Shown here piece by piece: positions 41,501 to 49,359 of a stretch of 64,000 nucleotides of DNA (positions within the stretch are counted from its first letter, which is position 1; every line of letters begins with the position of its first letter). The DNA is from a virus. A program made the translations under genes and the position numbers. The notes beneath the pieces were generated by a model. The model was not told where the DNA came from and made no database searches. It worked only from the letters and a program-made list of their open reading frames with translations. The stretch is from IMG/VR virus record IMGVR_UViG_3300022921_000002, positions 157,448 through 221,447 of that record, one strand, 5' to 3'.

Positions 41501-43789
41501 AACTTAAGCATTACAAGTGCATCAAACGGAGCAACCATTTTCCTTTCAGGTACAGGATTTAATCCATCGGACGAGTTCCATGAATTTTATGTTTTATATG
41601 TTAGATCAACAAGTACAAGCCCTGTTATTACCTGGGACTCAAATATCTTTTGGGCATATCCAGGCGGTGCACCTGCCTTACCTGATTTTGGTAAAAGTAC
41701 TCTTTTAAGATTTGTTAGTTATAATGCAAATGCCACATCACCAGCTGTACCTTATTATACTGCTTTTATTGAAGTAGAAAACATATTACCCGACGGCCGC
41801 GGCGGACAAACTTTGGGATCATTTAATTATAGTGTCGCATACACTGGTGTTTTACCTTTGAAATTTGGTGGAGCGGTTTCACCTGAACCCGGTATACAGG
41901 ATGGTAATGTTTATGGGTCAGGAAACTTTGGTGATGGCGCGCATTGGTTTAATATTGATGGCGATACTCCTGGATATATTTGGGGCCATGCATCCGGCGC
42001 TTTATATTGTGTTGCTACACAACAATTTGGTGGTGGTGCTTATCAGCCTGGTACTGAGTCAATGTTTGAAAGTAGCCAACATAGAGACTTAACTTCTACT
42101 GCAGCAAATTCACCGTTTATGAGTCCAGACGGACTTAATTATTACAAAATTACTAACGATTACTCTCAATCTCCTGCCGGATATAAACTTCAACAGCATA
42201 CCGTAGGTACTGCATTTGATTTAAGTACGATAGCTACAAGTCCAACCAACACTATTACAGTTACCGATTCGGCAACAAACCAAAACTTCTATGATTCAAG
42301 TGGAAATTGGGGACGGCCTACTTTTATAAATTTTTCAAGTGATGGCACAAAGTTGTTTATTGGCGGAAGAATTGCAGTATTAGCAAGATATGATTTAAGC
42401 GTAGCTTGGGATATTTCCACCATAACTTTTTCATCAGGTACTATTGCTCAAGCAGATCAATCGGTACGGTTCCAATCCTCAAATTCGGCAACAAGTAGTG
42501 GAAGCTGGTTTATGACAGGAGATGGATCTCAGGTTTGGTTCCAAAACAACGGAACCGGCACCATTATGAGTGTTGATATTCCAACACCTTATGATTTATC
42601 TTCAGTAACAAACCCAACTACGGATCCGGTATCACAAGGTAACTATTCTAATGAATCAACAGCTTGGCCGTCAAATGGTTATCCTGCTGCTTTACTATGG
42701 AGTGAGGCAACCGCAACAGAAGCAGCAGGTAAATATTTCTTTATAATAAGAAATACCTCGGGGGCATGCCCAACGTGCCATCGTGGAACTTGTAGTACTC
42801 CATACGATTTATCTACAATTACCTGGGATGACATTTTACCTACAGGTAGTAATATAGGAGCGTTAAGGGATCAAAACGATAGTAATGAAATCTCTTTAAA
42901 CATTAGTATGGAAGATGGCATATATTTTAGAAACGAAAGTCAAGCAAGCACCAATGATAATTATGTTGTGGTTTTGGCATATGTGAACTCTAACAATGGG
43001 TTAGAGAGATGGGTACATTCAATAACTGACGGTAAGATTAATACAATAAATCCAACATTTTATGCTAAAGATAGTAATTATGATGGAACGGAATACCGAA
43101 CGTTTGGTTTAGACTTTACTCAAACTGAACAAATGGTATTTTTGGAAAGAAGAAGATATGGCAGTCCTTCTAATTATAATTGGTATATAAGTTATTGCAA
43201 TTTGCAAATTGGAAGTGGTTCATCTACGTTACCTGGAATTTCACGTAAAGATATTACAAGCGTGATAACCGAAGGTGGCTCATTGGCAACAAACCTTTCT
43301 ACAATATATGTAGTCGGTTTACAGTTAAGAAAAGATCAGCTTTGGGCAAGCAACGGCAACCCTGAAATGTATGTCTTGAAAATGGTTCAGTCAACAGAGG
43401 TTTATCTCCAAAGAATTGTTAATACGTCAGGTAGAACATCGGCAAATAACACTAATAGCGGTTGGTCAACTGCCACCCCTTACGTAGTATTAGATTTATA
43501 TAACTTAACGAACTATCCTCAAGATTCTAGGATTGCTGATTTTGTTATAACTCCTGACGGTACGAGACTTATTTGTGTATTTGAAGATGCATCTTTACAT
43601 CAGTGGTCAATGTCCACAGCTTGGGATATTACAAGTACAATTACTCACGACGGAACACAGTATATACCGATTAAACGAGGAACTGCTCATATGCCTACAC
43701 ATATCCGTTTTAATTCAGACGGTACATTAGTTTACATTGTGAATAGAGATAGCATGGTTTATCAATATTCAGTTCTATTAGATATTTAA
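38528..43789 (+). CDS. Giant tail fibre / receptor-binding protein
   Basis: 1753 residues. The start (AITKRSTKGTSLTYNEMDDN) is a T4-like fibre attachment pattern. Residues about 140-980 hold repeats: four NWDTAYGWGDHSxxGY units, four xxVDxHLN...WDGSDYxW units and TTIxGYGITDA units, as in trimeric fibre shafts. Residues about 1200-1750 look like a beta-propeller or similar (repeated PYDLS, WDISTI, SSDGTKLF). A Cys cluster CPTCHRGTC is inserted near 1416. Presumably binds the host surface; no peptidase or lyase motif seen. Confidence 0.8.
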   Translation: MAITKRSTKGTSLTYNEMDDNFEAIAPRTSAEGSLQLPSGSTSQRDTTPINGYIRYNSTLNQFEGYVSGQWERVESTTQVGTANQNAFSEFIIAGQTSILADAVTDSITFANNAGISITTDPLTSTITFENTSIQDFAFSSLTGVPTTISGYGITDAFDGDYTNLTNKPTIPTNNNELLNGAGYISSFTETDPIFSASAAANIISSQVSNWDTAYGWGDHSIQGYITTESNDLTVGVTWVTVPDLYIANTAVVQHQADLSITESQISDLGSYITEVPSEYLTETEGDARYVTTETDPVFSAHTTSNIVDGTGYLYNNGSGTWIYGIPGGGGGSEVNDLTSVVTWTTVPDAYISESSVTQHQAALSITESQISDFGSYLADDYTYTETDPIFLASPVGSVTTTQVSNWDTAYGWGDHSTQGYITGGSITETDPVFTAATVSSITDGTGYLTNDGSGNWSYVSPSTFITQGNETVTTLTADSVNQKLVYTDEDGTQNDVDLSWTIDDTNLARLTSGSVNSNTKIATFTRDDASTFTIDFSSIAAPLTGLVDGDFTSEGLMKRGQNAGDYEIITDNSSNWNTAYGWGDHSTAGYSTTSYSDSDVDTHLNQGSASAGQLLSWNGSDYQFTDPPASGIALTDFSVIQNTPGTPTLSYNNSTGAFTYTPPDLSSYLTSETSHADVVVDGDFATTGLMKRGVSAGSYTTITDNSGNWDTAYGWGDHSQAGYATGTLYTDSDVDSHLNSSTATVNQVLSWTGADYDWITLATSSYGDNDVNLHLNQASAGTNNVLIWDGSDYAWTTQVSGGIASVNDDTSPSLGGNLNLNGYNITGTQINLNASSFVGIPPTTLDGGRLVFNQGQTGTPSSSNTNWSYIEVERGNSTNVSLRWHEGLDRWEFTNNGTTWEEMGSATPDWTDIQNTPTTIAGYGITDAYDDSAVDTHLNRNTAQINEVLTWDGSDYAWSQATGGAAATENVNYVTISGSTTILLANEGHFNLSITSASNGATIFLSGTGFNPSDEFHEFYVLYVRSTSTSPVITWDSNIFWAYPGGAPALPDFGKSTLLRFVSYNANATSPAVPYYTAFIEVENILPDGRGGQTLGSFNYSVAYTGVLPLKFGGAVSPEPGIQDGNVYGSGNFGDGAHWFNIDGDTPGYIWGHASGALYCVATQQFGGGAYQPGTESMFESSQHRDLTSTAANSPFMSPDGLNYYKITNDYSQSPAGYKLQQHTVGTAFDLSTIATSPTNTITVTDSATNQNFYDSSGNWGRPTFINFSSDGTKLFIGGRIAVLARYDLSVAWDISTITFSSGTIAQADQSVRFQSSNSATSSGSWFMTGDGSQVWFQNNGTGTIMSVDIPTPYDLSSVTNPTTDPVSQGNYSNESTAWPSNGYPAALLWSEATATEAAGKYFFIIRNTSGACPTCHRGTCSTPYDLSTITWDDILPTGSNIGALRDQNDSNEISLNISMEDGIYFRNESQASTNDNYVVVLAYVNSNNGLERWVHSITDGKINTINPTFYAKDSNYDGTEYRTFGLDFTQTEQMVFLERRRYGSPSNYNWYISYCNLQIGSGSSTLPGISRKDITSVITEGGSLATNLSTIYVVGLQLRKDQLWASNGNPEMYVLKMVQSTEVYLQRIVNTSGRTSANNTNSGWSTATPYVVLDLYNLTNYPQDSRIADFVITPDGTRLICVFEDASLHQWSMSTAWDITSTITHDGTQYIPIKRGTAHMPTHIRFNSDGTLVYIVNRDSMVYQYSVLLDI
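39149..40700 (+). repeat. DNA repeats inside the fibre gene
   Basis: Four copies of a 50-base unit starting near 39149, 39736, 40247 and 40645 encode the NWDTAYGWGDHS block, the closest pair being copies 1 and 2. They can recombine and vary fibre length. Confidence 0.75.
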
Positions 43790-43801
43790 GGAAAGAGAAT
43801 A

Positions 43802-44233
43802 ATGCTTATACGAGTTAATGAAGATGGTACAATAATATATCCAGTAGAAGGTAAGGACATTCAAAAGTACGTTGAATTAGAAGGACTTGAGATTGAAGAT
43901 TTTACTGATTTGGATCTCTCAACAATTAGGATATATCCAGTTGACATACAAAATCCTGTAGGTACTGAAACGCAATCTGCCGTGCAGCATACCGAACCGA
44001 CATTGGTTGATGGCAATTGGGTTTTAGGATTTGATTTAGTATACCATTCTAATGAGGAATTAATTCAAAGCGCAAGTATTAAAAGGTGGAGACTATTATC
44101 TGAAACCGATTGGATGGCATGCTCGGATGTAACCATGAGCGATAATTGGAAAACCTATCGACAAGCACTACGTGATATTACTGAACAGGATGGATATCCT
44201 CAAACTATCAATTGGCCAACAAAACCTATTTGA
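43802..44233 (+). CDS. Tail fibre assembly chaperone-like protein
   Basis: 143 residues. The C-terminal half (KRWRLLSETDWMACSDV, YRQALRDITEQDGYP and INWPTKP) matches the conserved end of tail-fibre chaperones and tail assembly proteins. It lies straight after the fibre, as is usual for gp38-like chaperones. AAAGAGA ribosome site. Confidence 0.75.
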   Translation: MLIRVNEDGTIIYPVEGKDIQKYVELEGLEIEDFTDLDLSTIRIYPVDIQNPVGTETQSAVQHTEPTLVDGNWVLGFDLVYHSNEELIQSASIKRWRLLSETDWMACSDVTMSDNWKTYRQALRDITEQDGYPQTINWPTKPI

Positions 44234-44258
44234 CAAGTTCCTACTTCTATGATATTAT
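44230..44258 (+). promoter_or_regulatory. Sigma70-like promoter, TATTAT -10
   Basis: TTGACA at 44230-44235 over the chaperone stop, 17 bases, TATTAT at 44253-44258, and one TAGAATCA copy downstream. Confidence 0.65.
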
Positions 44259-44285
44259 ACAATAGAATCAGATAAAGGATATATT

Positions 44286-44951
44286 ATGTTTAACCATGTT
44301 GACCACGGTGTTGTTTTACCTAAAATTACACGAGGTGCAGTAAACGGTCACCGCAAGTACTACACACCTGAAGGTAATGCTTACCCATCAATCACAACAG
44401 TTTTATCCATACTTTCAAAAGAAGGAATTATGGAATGGCGTAAACGTGTTGGTGAAGAGGAAGCAAATAAGATTTCTCGTCAAGCAGCAACTCGTGGTAC
44501 AGCAGTACACAAACTTGCTGAAGATTACCTTAACAATGATCCAAATTGGCAAGGTAAACAAATGCCCGCTAATTTAAATTCATTTAATGATTTGAGAAAG
44601 ATTATCGACGGTCGTTTAGATAACGTGTGGATGCAAGAAGAGTTTCTTTATAGTGATAAACTTAAGACTGCAGGTCAGGTTGATTGTATTGCCGAATATG
44701 ATGGTGAACTATCAGTAATTGATTTTAAAACAAGTCGTAAACCAAAAAAGGCAGAATGGATTGAAGGTTACTTTATTCAAGCATCATTTTATGCCGCGGC
44801 ATTCCTTGAAAGAACAGGTATACCAATCAAACAAGCAGTAATCCTTATTACAGTTGATGGCCATGAGGCACAAGTATTTAAGATCAGAACATTTGATTAT
44901 CTTGAACACTTCCTTGCAGTCCGTAAAAAATATGCTGAAATAAATGAATAA
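44286..44951 (+). CDS. PD-(D/E)XK exonuclease, MGME1/Cas4-like
   Basis: 221 residues. RGTAVHKLAEDYL supplies the N-terminal His/Glu, AGQVDCIAEYDGELSVIDFKTSRK the D...DxK core, and IQASFYAAAF the QxxxY motif. No Cys cluster, so closer to the mitochondrial MGME1 type than Cas4. Might degrade host DNA or process recombination ends. Own promoter; AAAGGA site. Confidence 0.75.
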   Translation: MFNHVDHGVVLPKITRGAVNGHRKYYTPEGNAYPSITTVLSILSKEGIMEWRKRVGEEEANKISRQAATRGTAVHKLAEDYLNNDPNWQGKQMPANLNSFNDLRKIIDGRLDNVWMQEEFLYSDKLKTAGQVDCIAEYDGELSVIDFKTSRKPKKAEWIEGYFIQASFYAAAFLERTGIPIKQAVILITVDGHEAQVFKIRTFDYLEHFLAVRKKYAEINE

Positions 44952-45026
44952 TTTGAAATTAAATCAAATTAACCATTGACATTTGGAATAGAATCAGTTA
45001 TATTAGAATCATCAAATAAAGGAAAA
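44951..45026 (+). repeat. Duplicated promoter region, copy 2
   Basis: Second copy of the 76-base promoter region found at 35840-35915. Confidence 0.8.
44976..45004 (+). promoter_or_regulatory. Sigma70-like promoter with two TAGAATCA copies
   Basis: TTGACA at 44976-44981, 17 bases, TATATT at 44999-45004; TAGAATCA in the spacer and across the -10 end. Confidence 0.75.
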
Positions 45027-45031
45027 CTACT

Positions 45032-45376
45032 ATGACAAAATTCGACAAAACAAAATTTAGCTTTCACGGCGGTTACTTGACATACACAGGTGATTATGAA
45101 GGTCGTCCTGTCTATAAAGAAGGTAAAAATGTTCATCCTTCAAATGTAGGTCGTGGCATTGATTTGTTTATTGCTCGTTTCAAGTACAGTGGTACACCAA
45201 TCACAAAAGCAAAATTTCTTAAAGAACTGATTAGAAATTTTACTGTTGAAGAATATGTTGCAGCTCGTAACGGTCACGAAGTTTCGCCATTAGGAGTTCT
45301 TGATAACAAAAACCCAGGTTGGTCCGATAAGATTGTAGTAGCTTGGCGTGAAAAGCGAGGTATGAAAACTCTATGA
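45032..45376 (+). CDS. Unknown basic protein
   Basis: 114 residues, basic, soluble, starting MTKFDKTKFSFHGGYLTYTG. First gene of the promoter-led set that continues with the DenV-like gene, 4-base overlap. No family recognised. Confidence 0.5.
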   Translation: MTKFDKTKFSFHGGYLTYTGDYEGRPVYKEGKNVHPSNVGRGIDLFIARFKYSGTPITKAKFLKELIRNFTVEEYVAARNGHEVSPLGVLDNKNPGWSDKIVVAWREKRGMKTL

Positions 45377-45942
45377 ATATATTTGTCCTTGATGAAAACC
45401 CCAAAATCGCGGCACAGATGGTCTGTGATAAGCATTGCTCGAAGATGATTATTGAGTCAGGGCAAATGCTTTCTACGGCCCATAGAATGCTTGACGGCTA
45501 TATAGAACCGCGACCTTCTAAATCAGGAAAACGTATCGTAAAATATTACGTTCATCCTGACACTGAAATGGAGAATGTTCTATACAAAGCGGTACATCAT
45601 TATCATCCTTGCACCGTTTGGTCGACGTTATCAAAAGCTAATTATATATGGCATTATGAGCACTTTCTAGGGCTCATAGAAGAATTCTCAGTGCGGTACA
45701 AAAAGTATCATATGACTGCGAGTAAGCTTAAAGATATCCTTGCTAGTCCTCCGCAGAATATACCGGATATTGGTATAACAGAATTTCCGCAAGCAATGAA
45801 TAATTTTCCTTTATGTAAGGTTGAAGGTAATCCTGTTAGTGCATATCGTAAGTATTATAGTATGACTAAACATTTTGCAAAATGGGAAAAAGGTCGTGAA
45901 GCGCCATCGTGGTGGCAAGGATTTATAGGATACCCAGCGTGA
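45373..45942 (+). CDS. Pyrimidine-dimer glycosylase (DenV)-like protein
   Basis: 189 residues. The opening NIFVLDENPKIAAQMVCDKH and QMLSTAHR, then HPCTVWSTLSKANYIWHYEH and a FAKWEKGREAPSWW end, fit the Pyr_excise-like T4 phage family. T4 DenV uses an N-terminal Thr; here the residue after Met is Asn, so a glycosylase role is not assured. Confidence 0.55.
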   Translation: MNIFVLDENPKIAAQMVCDKHCSKMIIESGQMLSTAHRMLDGYIEPRPSKSGKRIVKYYVHPDTEMENVLYKAVHHYHPCTVWSTLSKANYIWHYEHFLGLIEEFSVRYKKYHMTASKLKDILASPPQNIPDIGITEFPQAMNNFPLCKVEGNPVSAYRKYYSMTKHFAKWEKGREAPSWWQGFIGYPA

Positions 45943-46265
45943 GATATATTCTGTTAGATCAAGATGCTGGTATTTTTTTAGGTACACACCGTGTTCCTTT
46001 AGGTAACAATGAGTACGAAGGTTTTGTTATATTTTCATTAAACAATCCGTTTGGAATAACAAAGGCATATTCGTTTGATAATATAAAAGATGCTGAACTC
46101 TATATGCGGGCTTTTTTAATTAACGAATTTCCTGATATCCGTGTACTTGAAATTGAATGTCAAAACAAATACGTTGATGTTGTTGACCTACTCAAAAACG
46201 GTCTTGATGAGTTTACCTTTGATATGATTGATAATATTCCAATGATAAATGATACAGTTCATTAA
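45939..46265 (+). CDS. Unknown acidic protein
   Basis: 108 residues from the GTG at 45939 (GTGA overlap with the previous stop); GTG at 45909 is the alternative. Alpha/beta, with RYILLDQDAGIFLGTHRVP. No family recognised. Confidence 0.45.
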   Translation: MRYILLDQDAGIFLGTHRVPLGNNEYEGFVIFSLNNPFGITKAYSFDNIKDAELYMRAFLINEFPDIRVLEIECQNKYVDVVDLLKNGLDEFTFDMIDNIPMINDTVH

Positions 46266-46289
46266 TTTCTTTTTAAATCAAATTAACTA

Positions 46290-46318
46290 TTGACATTTGG
46301 TTTAGAATCAGTTATATT
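46290..46318 (+). promoter_or_regulatory. Sigma70-like promoter with TAGAATCA in spacer
   Basis: TTGACA at 46290-46295, 17 bases, TATATT at 46313-46318; TAGAATCA in the spacer only. AAATCAAATTAACTA upstream matches the duplicated promoters. AAGGAATCA sits at the ribosome site. Confidence 0.7.
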
Positions 46319-46348
46319 ATTAATATAACAAATGAAAAGGAATCAGTT

Positions 46349-46678
46349 ATGACAACTCAAACTCAAAAATTTTGGAAAGAAACACCACTTGCAAACGTAG
46401 CTTCATTAGTCGCAACTTTTCGTGGTTACGCTGCCCAGGAGGCTGATCTTGCTGATCTGTATAATTCAGACGCAGATGATTTTCATAAAGCAATTGTTCT
46501 TTTTCGTCAGTCGGACTCTGAAGGTCTTTCACAATACGTTTCAGAAATGGATACTTCTGCTCGTGAAGACTTGGTTGAAGCTTTTTGGTTTGACTGTGGT
46601 AACGATTTCGTTGAAAATGTTCTTGGTTTTTCAATGAGTAAATCTTGGATTAGAGAGAATACTCAGCAAGCTGCATAA
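46349..46678 (+). CDS. Unknown acidic protein
   Basis: 109 residues, helical, high Ala/Glu/Asp, no membrane segment. Flanked on both sides by promoters of the TAGAATCA family, so it is a single-gene unit. No family recognised. Confidence 0.5.
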   Translation: MTTQTQKFWKETPLANVASLVATFRGYAAQEADLADLYNSDADDFHKAIVLFRQSDSEGLSQYVSEMDTSAREDLVEAFWFDCGNDFVENVLGFSMSKSWIRENTQQAA

Positions 46679-46684
46679 TAACTA

Positions 46685-46713
46685 TTGACAAATGCTTTAG
46701 AATCAGATATATT
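46685..46713 (+). promoter_or_regulatory. Sigma70-like promoter with TAGAATCA in spacer
   Basis: TTGACA at 46685-46690, 17 bases, TATATT at 46708-46713. Drives the DUF932 gene. Confidence 0.7.
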
Positions 46714-46749
46714 AAATATATCGTAACAAACAAACTTAGGAAAAATATC

Positions 46750-47703
46750 ATGGCACACGAACTTGAAATGGTAAACGGCGAAGCACAAATGGCATATCGC
46801 AAAAGTCAAGGATTACCTTGGCACGGTCTAGGCACACCAGTTGATGATAATATGTCACCACAGGAAATGATGCAAGCCGCAGGACTTGATTGGTCAGTTG
46901 AAGAAGTAGAATGTTTTGCCCCTTGGAAAGGTGAGAATATTGCCACAGGAACAAAGGCACTTATCCGTTCAACTGATGGTAAAGTACTAACGCAAGTCGG
47001 TAAGAATTGGAACCCAGTTCAGAATTCCGACGCATTTGATTTCTTTACTGAATTTGTATCAAACGGTGATATGCAGATGGATACTGCAGGATCACTTAAA
47101 GATGGCCAACTTGTATGGGCAATGGCAGACGTGAATGACGGTTTCTCATTGTTTAACGGTGATGAGGTAAACGGTTACTTGTTGTTTTCAAACCCACATA
47201 TGTATGGTAAAGCAATTGATATTAAATTCGTAATGGAACGTGTTGTATGTAACAATACATTGGCAGTGGCGTTAAATGAAAAAGGTCAGCCATCCGTTCG
47301 CATGAACCACCGTTCAGTTTTTGATCCTGTAAAGGTTAAAGAAATTCTTGGTCTTGGTCATAACAAGGTTCAGCAATTCAAAGAAGCAGCAAACTTCTTA
47401 GGTACTCGTCGCTATACTGATGAGAAGCTTACAGAATTCTTTGGTGTTGTATTTGGCAAATCAACAAAGGAAAAAGAAATCCTTGCACGTACAGCAAAAG
47501 AAGCAATGGCATTGGTTGAAGATCAACCAGGTGCAGATTTTGCGCCAGGCACATGGTGGAATGCTTACAATGCCGTTACTTATATGACTGACCACAAACT
47601 AGGTCGTTCTACCGACTCACGCATGGCATCAGCATGGTTTGGTGGCAATGCAAAACGTAAAGTTGATGCACTTGATACAGCATTGGAAATGGCAAATGCT
47701 TGA
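46750..47703 (+). CDS. DUF932 phage/plasmid-like protein
   Basis: 317 residues. GLPWHGLGTPV at the start and VVCNNTLAVAL with WWNAYNAVTYMTDHK mark the DUF932 (phage/plasmid TIGR03299-like) family. The molecular function is unknown. It stands alone behind a strong promoter, suggesting high early or middle expression. Confidence 0.8.
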   Translation: MAHELEMVNGEAQMAYRKSQGLPWHGLGTPVDDNMSPQEMMQAAGLDWSVEEVECFAPWKGENIATGTKALIRSTDGKVLTQVGKNWNPVQNSDAFDFFTEFVSNGDMQMDTAGSLKDGQLVWAMADVNDGFSLFNGDEVNGYLLFSNPHMYGKAIDIKFVMERVVCNNTLAVALNEKGQPSVRMNHRSVFDPVKVKEILGLGHNKVQQFKEAANFLGTRRYTDEKLTEFFGVVFGKSTKEKEILARTAKEAMALVEDQPGADFAPGTWWNAYNAVTYMTDHKLGRSTDSRMASAWFGGNAKRKVDALDTALEMANA

Positions 47704-47788
47704 TATTAAATCAGTTATAATTTGGGGAGTAGCTTGCGGGCTACTCCTTATTCTCGCTGATCCATTAATGATTATCCGACCACTATAG
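47696..47788 (+). CDS. Candidate 30-residue membrane peptide
   Basis: ATG overlaps the DUF932 stop by 8 bases. The product has one strong hydrophobic segment (VIIWGVACGLLLILADPLMI). It fills most of a 94-base gap. The same bases contain a perfect hairpin (GGAGTAGC/GCTACTCC at 47726-47747) with a poor T run, so a terminator is the competing explanation. Confidence 0.4.
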   Translation: MLDIKSVIIWGVACGLLLILADPLMIIRPL

Positions 47789-47797
47789 GAGCACTAA

Positions 47798-48166
47798 ATG
47801 AATTACTCATTATTATTTTCAGTTTGCCATCTTGTAAGTATTTCAATGTATTCTTATTTGCAAGATGAACGTTATTTAATTATCGCAGGCGCAATGCTTG
47901 TTTGGTCACTTTTTAATTTTATCAAAGTTGGTGCGTTAGTTCTATCACCACAATTTGAAATATCTCTCGATTTGAATGAAGATATTCCTTTATCTTATAA
48001 GTATTTGCTAATCTGTGCATCAGCATTATCAGCATACGCAATATGGTCTATAGGCTATAGTTTTTTCGCAGGGTTTTCTGCCGTTTATATTATAACTGTA
48101 TTTGTATCTTTAACTATCCAACTATTTGATATTGATATGACAACTACAGATGAGGATGAAGAATGA
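47798..48166 (+). CDS. Unknown membrane protein
   Basis: 122 residues with about four membrane segments (for example LIIAGAMLVWSLFNFI and YLLICASALSAYAIW) and an acidic tail. TAGGAG ribosome site and an ATGA overlap with the kinase. Holin-like size, but far from the lysis genes. No family recognised. Confidence 0.55.
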   Translation: MNYSLLFSVCHLVSISMYSYLQDERYLIIAGAMLVWSLFNFIKVGALVLSPQFEISLDLNEDIPLSYKYLLICASALSAYAIWSIGYSFFAGFSAVYIITVFVSLTIQLFDIDMTTTDEDEE

Positions 48167-48588
48167 AGATTTTAATATTTGGCTTGCCGGGTTCAGGTAA
48201 AACCTGGCTTGCCGAACGACTACAAAAGCGTTTGAATTGCGCTTGGTTCAATGCCGATAAAATCCGTGAAATGGCAAACGACTGGGAATTCAGTGAAGCT
48301 GCTCGTTTACGCCAAGCTTATCGCATGAAAGGTATTGCTGATTACGAAAAAGAAATGAGACGAATGGTTATCTGTGATTTCGTTTGTCCACTTGAAGAAA
48401 CAAGAGAAATCTTTGATGCCGATTATACCGTATGGATGGATACTATCCAAGAAGGTCGATTTGGTGATACTAATAAAATGTTTCAAAAACCTTCAGAGGT
48501 TAATTACCATGTAGAAAAATGGTTTGATAACACAGATGAAGGTTTAGCAGATGCTATTGAAAGACATATAAGGATTAATAATGTTTGA
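48163..48588 (+). CDS. Adenylylsulfate kinase-like P-loop kinase
   Basis: 141 residues. FGLPGSGKTWLAERL (Walker A), FNADKIREMANDWEFSEAARLRQA, VICDFVCPLEETR, and WMDTIQEGRFGDTNKMF follow the order of APS kinase (CysC). CysC makes PAPS, the sulfate donor of sulfotransferases. It lacks some residues of the classical CysC end, so a related alcohol or sugar kinase remains possible. It is coupled to the nucleotidyltransferase that follows. Confidence 0.65.
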   Translation: MKILIFGLPGSGKTWLAERLQKRLNCAWFNADKIREMANDWEFSEAARLRQAYRMKGIADYEKEMRRMVICDFVCPLEETREIFDADYTVWMDTIQEGRFGDTNKMFQKPSEVNYHVEKWFDNTDEGLADAIERHIRINNV

Positions 48589-48988
48589 TTACAAGAAACC
48601 AACAGTACAGATGCTAGGTCGATGGCAACCTTGGCATGATGGTCACACCGAACTATTTAAACGTGCTCATTCAATCACAGGTCAAGTTGTTATTATGGTC
48701 CGTGACGTATTTAACTTTGACGGTGATGCAGGTGCAGGTCGTACCGCAACACAAGATGATAATCCTTTTGGTATTATTGACGTTATTAATAATATTGAAG
48801 CAGGTCTTAGACTACACGGATTTGAAAATGGTTATGAGTATTTGATTTTAGAAGTACCTAACATTGTTGATATTAGTTACGGTCGTGGTGTTGGATATAC
48901 ATTTACCGAACACGATTTGGGTAAAGACATCCATGACATATCAGCAACAAAAATTCGTCAACAAATGCGAAAAGAAGGAAAACTCTAA
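48581..48988 (+). CDS. HxGH nucleotidyltransferase
   Basis: 135 residues. GRWQPWHDGHTELFKRA (HxGH) and ISATKIR (nucleotide-binding end) place it in the NMN/cytidylyl/ATP-sulfurylase-like superfamily; the GRxQPxHxGH form is closest to NadM-type. It overlaps the kinase by 8 bases, so kinase and transferase likely act in sequence on one substrate. Substrate undetermined. Confidence 0.7.
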   Translation: MFDYKKPTVQMLGRWQPWHDGHTELFKRAHSITGQVVIMVRDVFNFDGDAGAGRTATQDDNPFGIIDVINNIEAGLRLHGFENGYEYLILEVPNIVDISYGRGVGYTFTEHDLGKDIHDISATKIRQQMRKEGKL

Positions 48989-49332
48989 TGGAAGCCCCAG
49001 TTTTTGAAAAGGGATACCCAAGCTATGACGCGGTCAACCGTGATAGAATGGGTGATATGAAATTTACAACAGCAGGAGATATTATGGCAGCACAAGACAC
49101 ATATCAAGTAACAGCAGATGAAATTCGTTCTTTTATTGAACGGTTTGAGCGTCTGCAAACAGAAAAGCAAGACATTCAAGATGCTCAAAAAGAAGTGATG
49201 GTTGAGGCAAAAGGACGAGGTTATGATACTAAGGTTCTACGTAAAGTCATTGCAATTCGTAAACGTAACCGTGACGATGTAGATAATGAGAATGCTGTAA
49301 CTCAAATGTATATGGAAGCATTGGGAATGTAA
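48988..49332 (+). CDS. GapR/DUF2312-like DNA-binding protein
   Basis: 114 residues. The core VTADEIRSFIERFERLQTEK, EAKGRGYDTKVLRKVIAIRK and the end YMEALGM match the alphaproteobacterial GapR (DUF2312) family, a coiled-coil protein clamping overtwisted AT-rich DNA. The first 33 residues are an extra N-terminal tail; M24 could be the start, but AAGGAAA precedes 48988. It may adjust host or phage DNA topology. Last gene of the + strand block. Confidence 0.8.
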   Translation: MEAPVFEKGYPSYDAVNRDRMGDMKFTTAGDIMAAQDTYQVTADEIRSFIERFERLQTEKQDIQDAQKEVMVEAKGRGYDTKVLRKVIAIRKRNRDDVDNENAVTQMYMEALGM

Positions 49333-49359
49333 TTTACAAGTTACAATCTGGCATTAAAA

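Noticed and set aside
48581-48988. True ATP sulfurylase
   Set aside because: The motif is GRWQPWHDGH, nearer to NadM-type transferases than the QxRNPxHxGH of sulfurylase; substrate left open.
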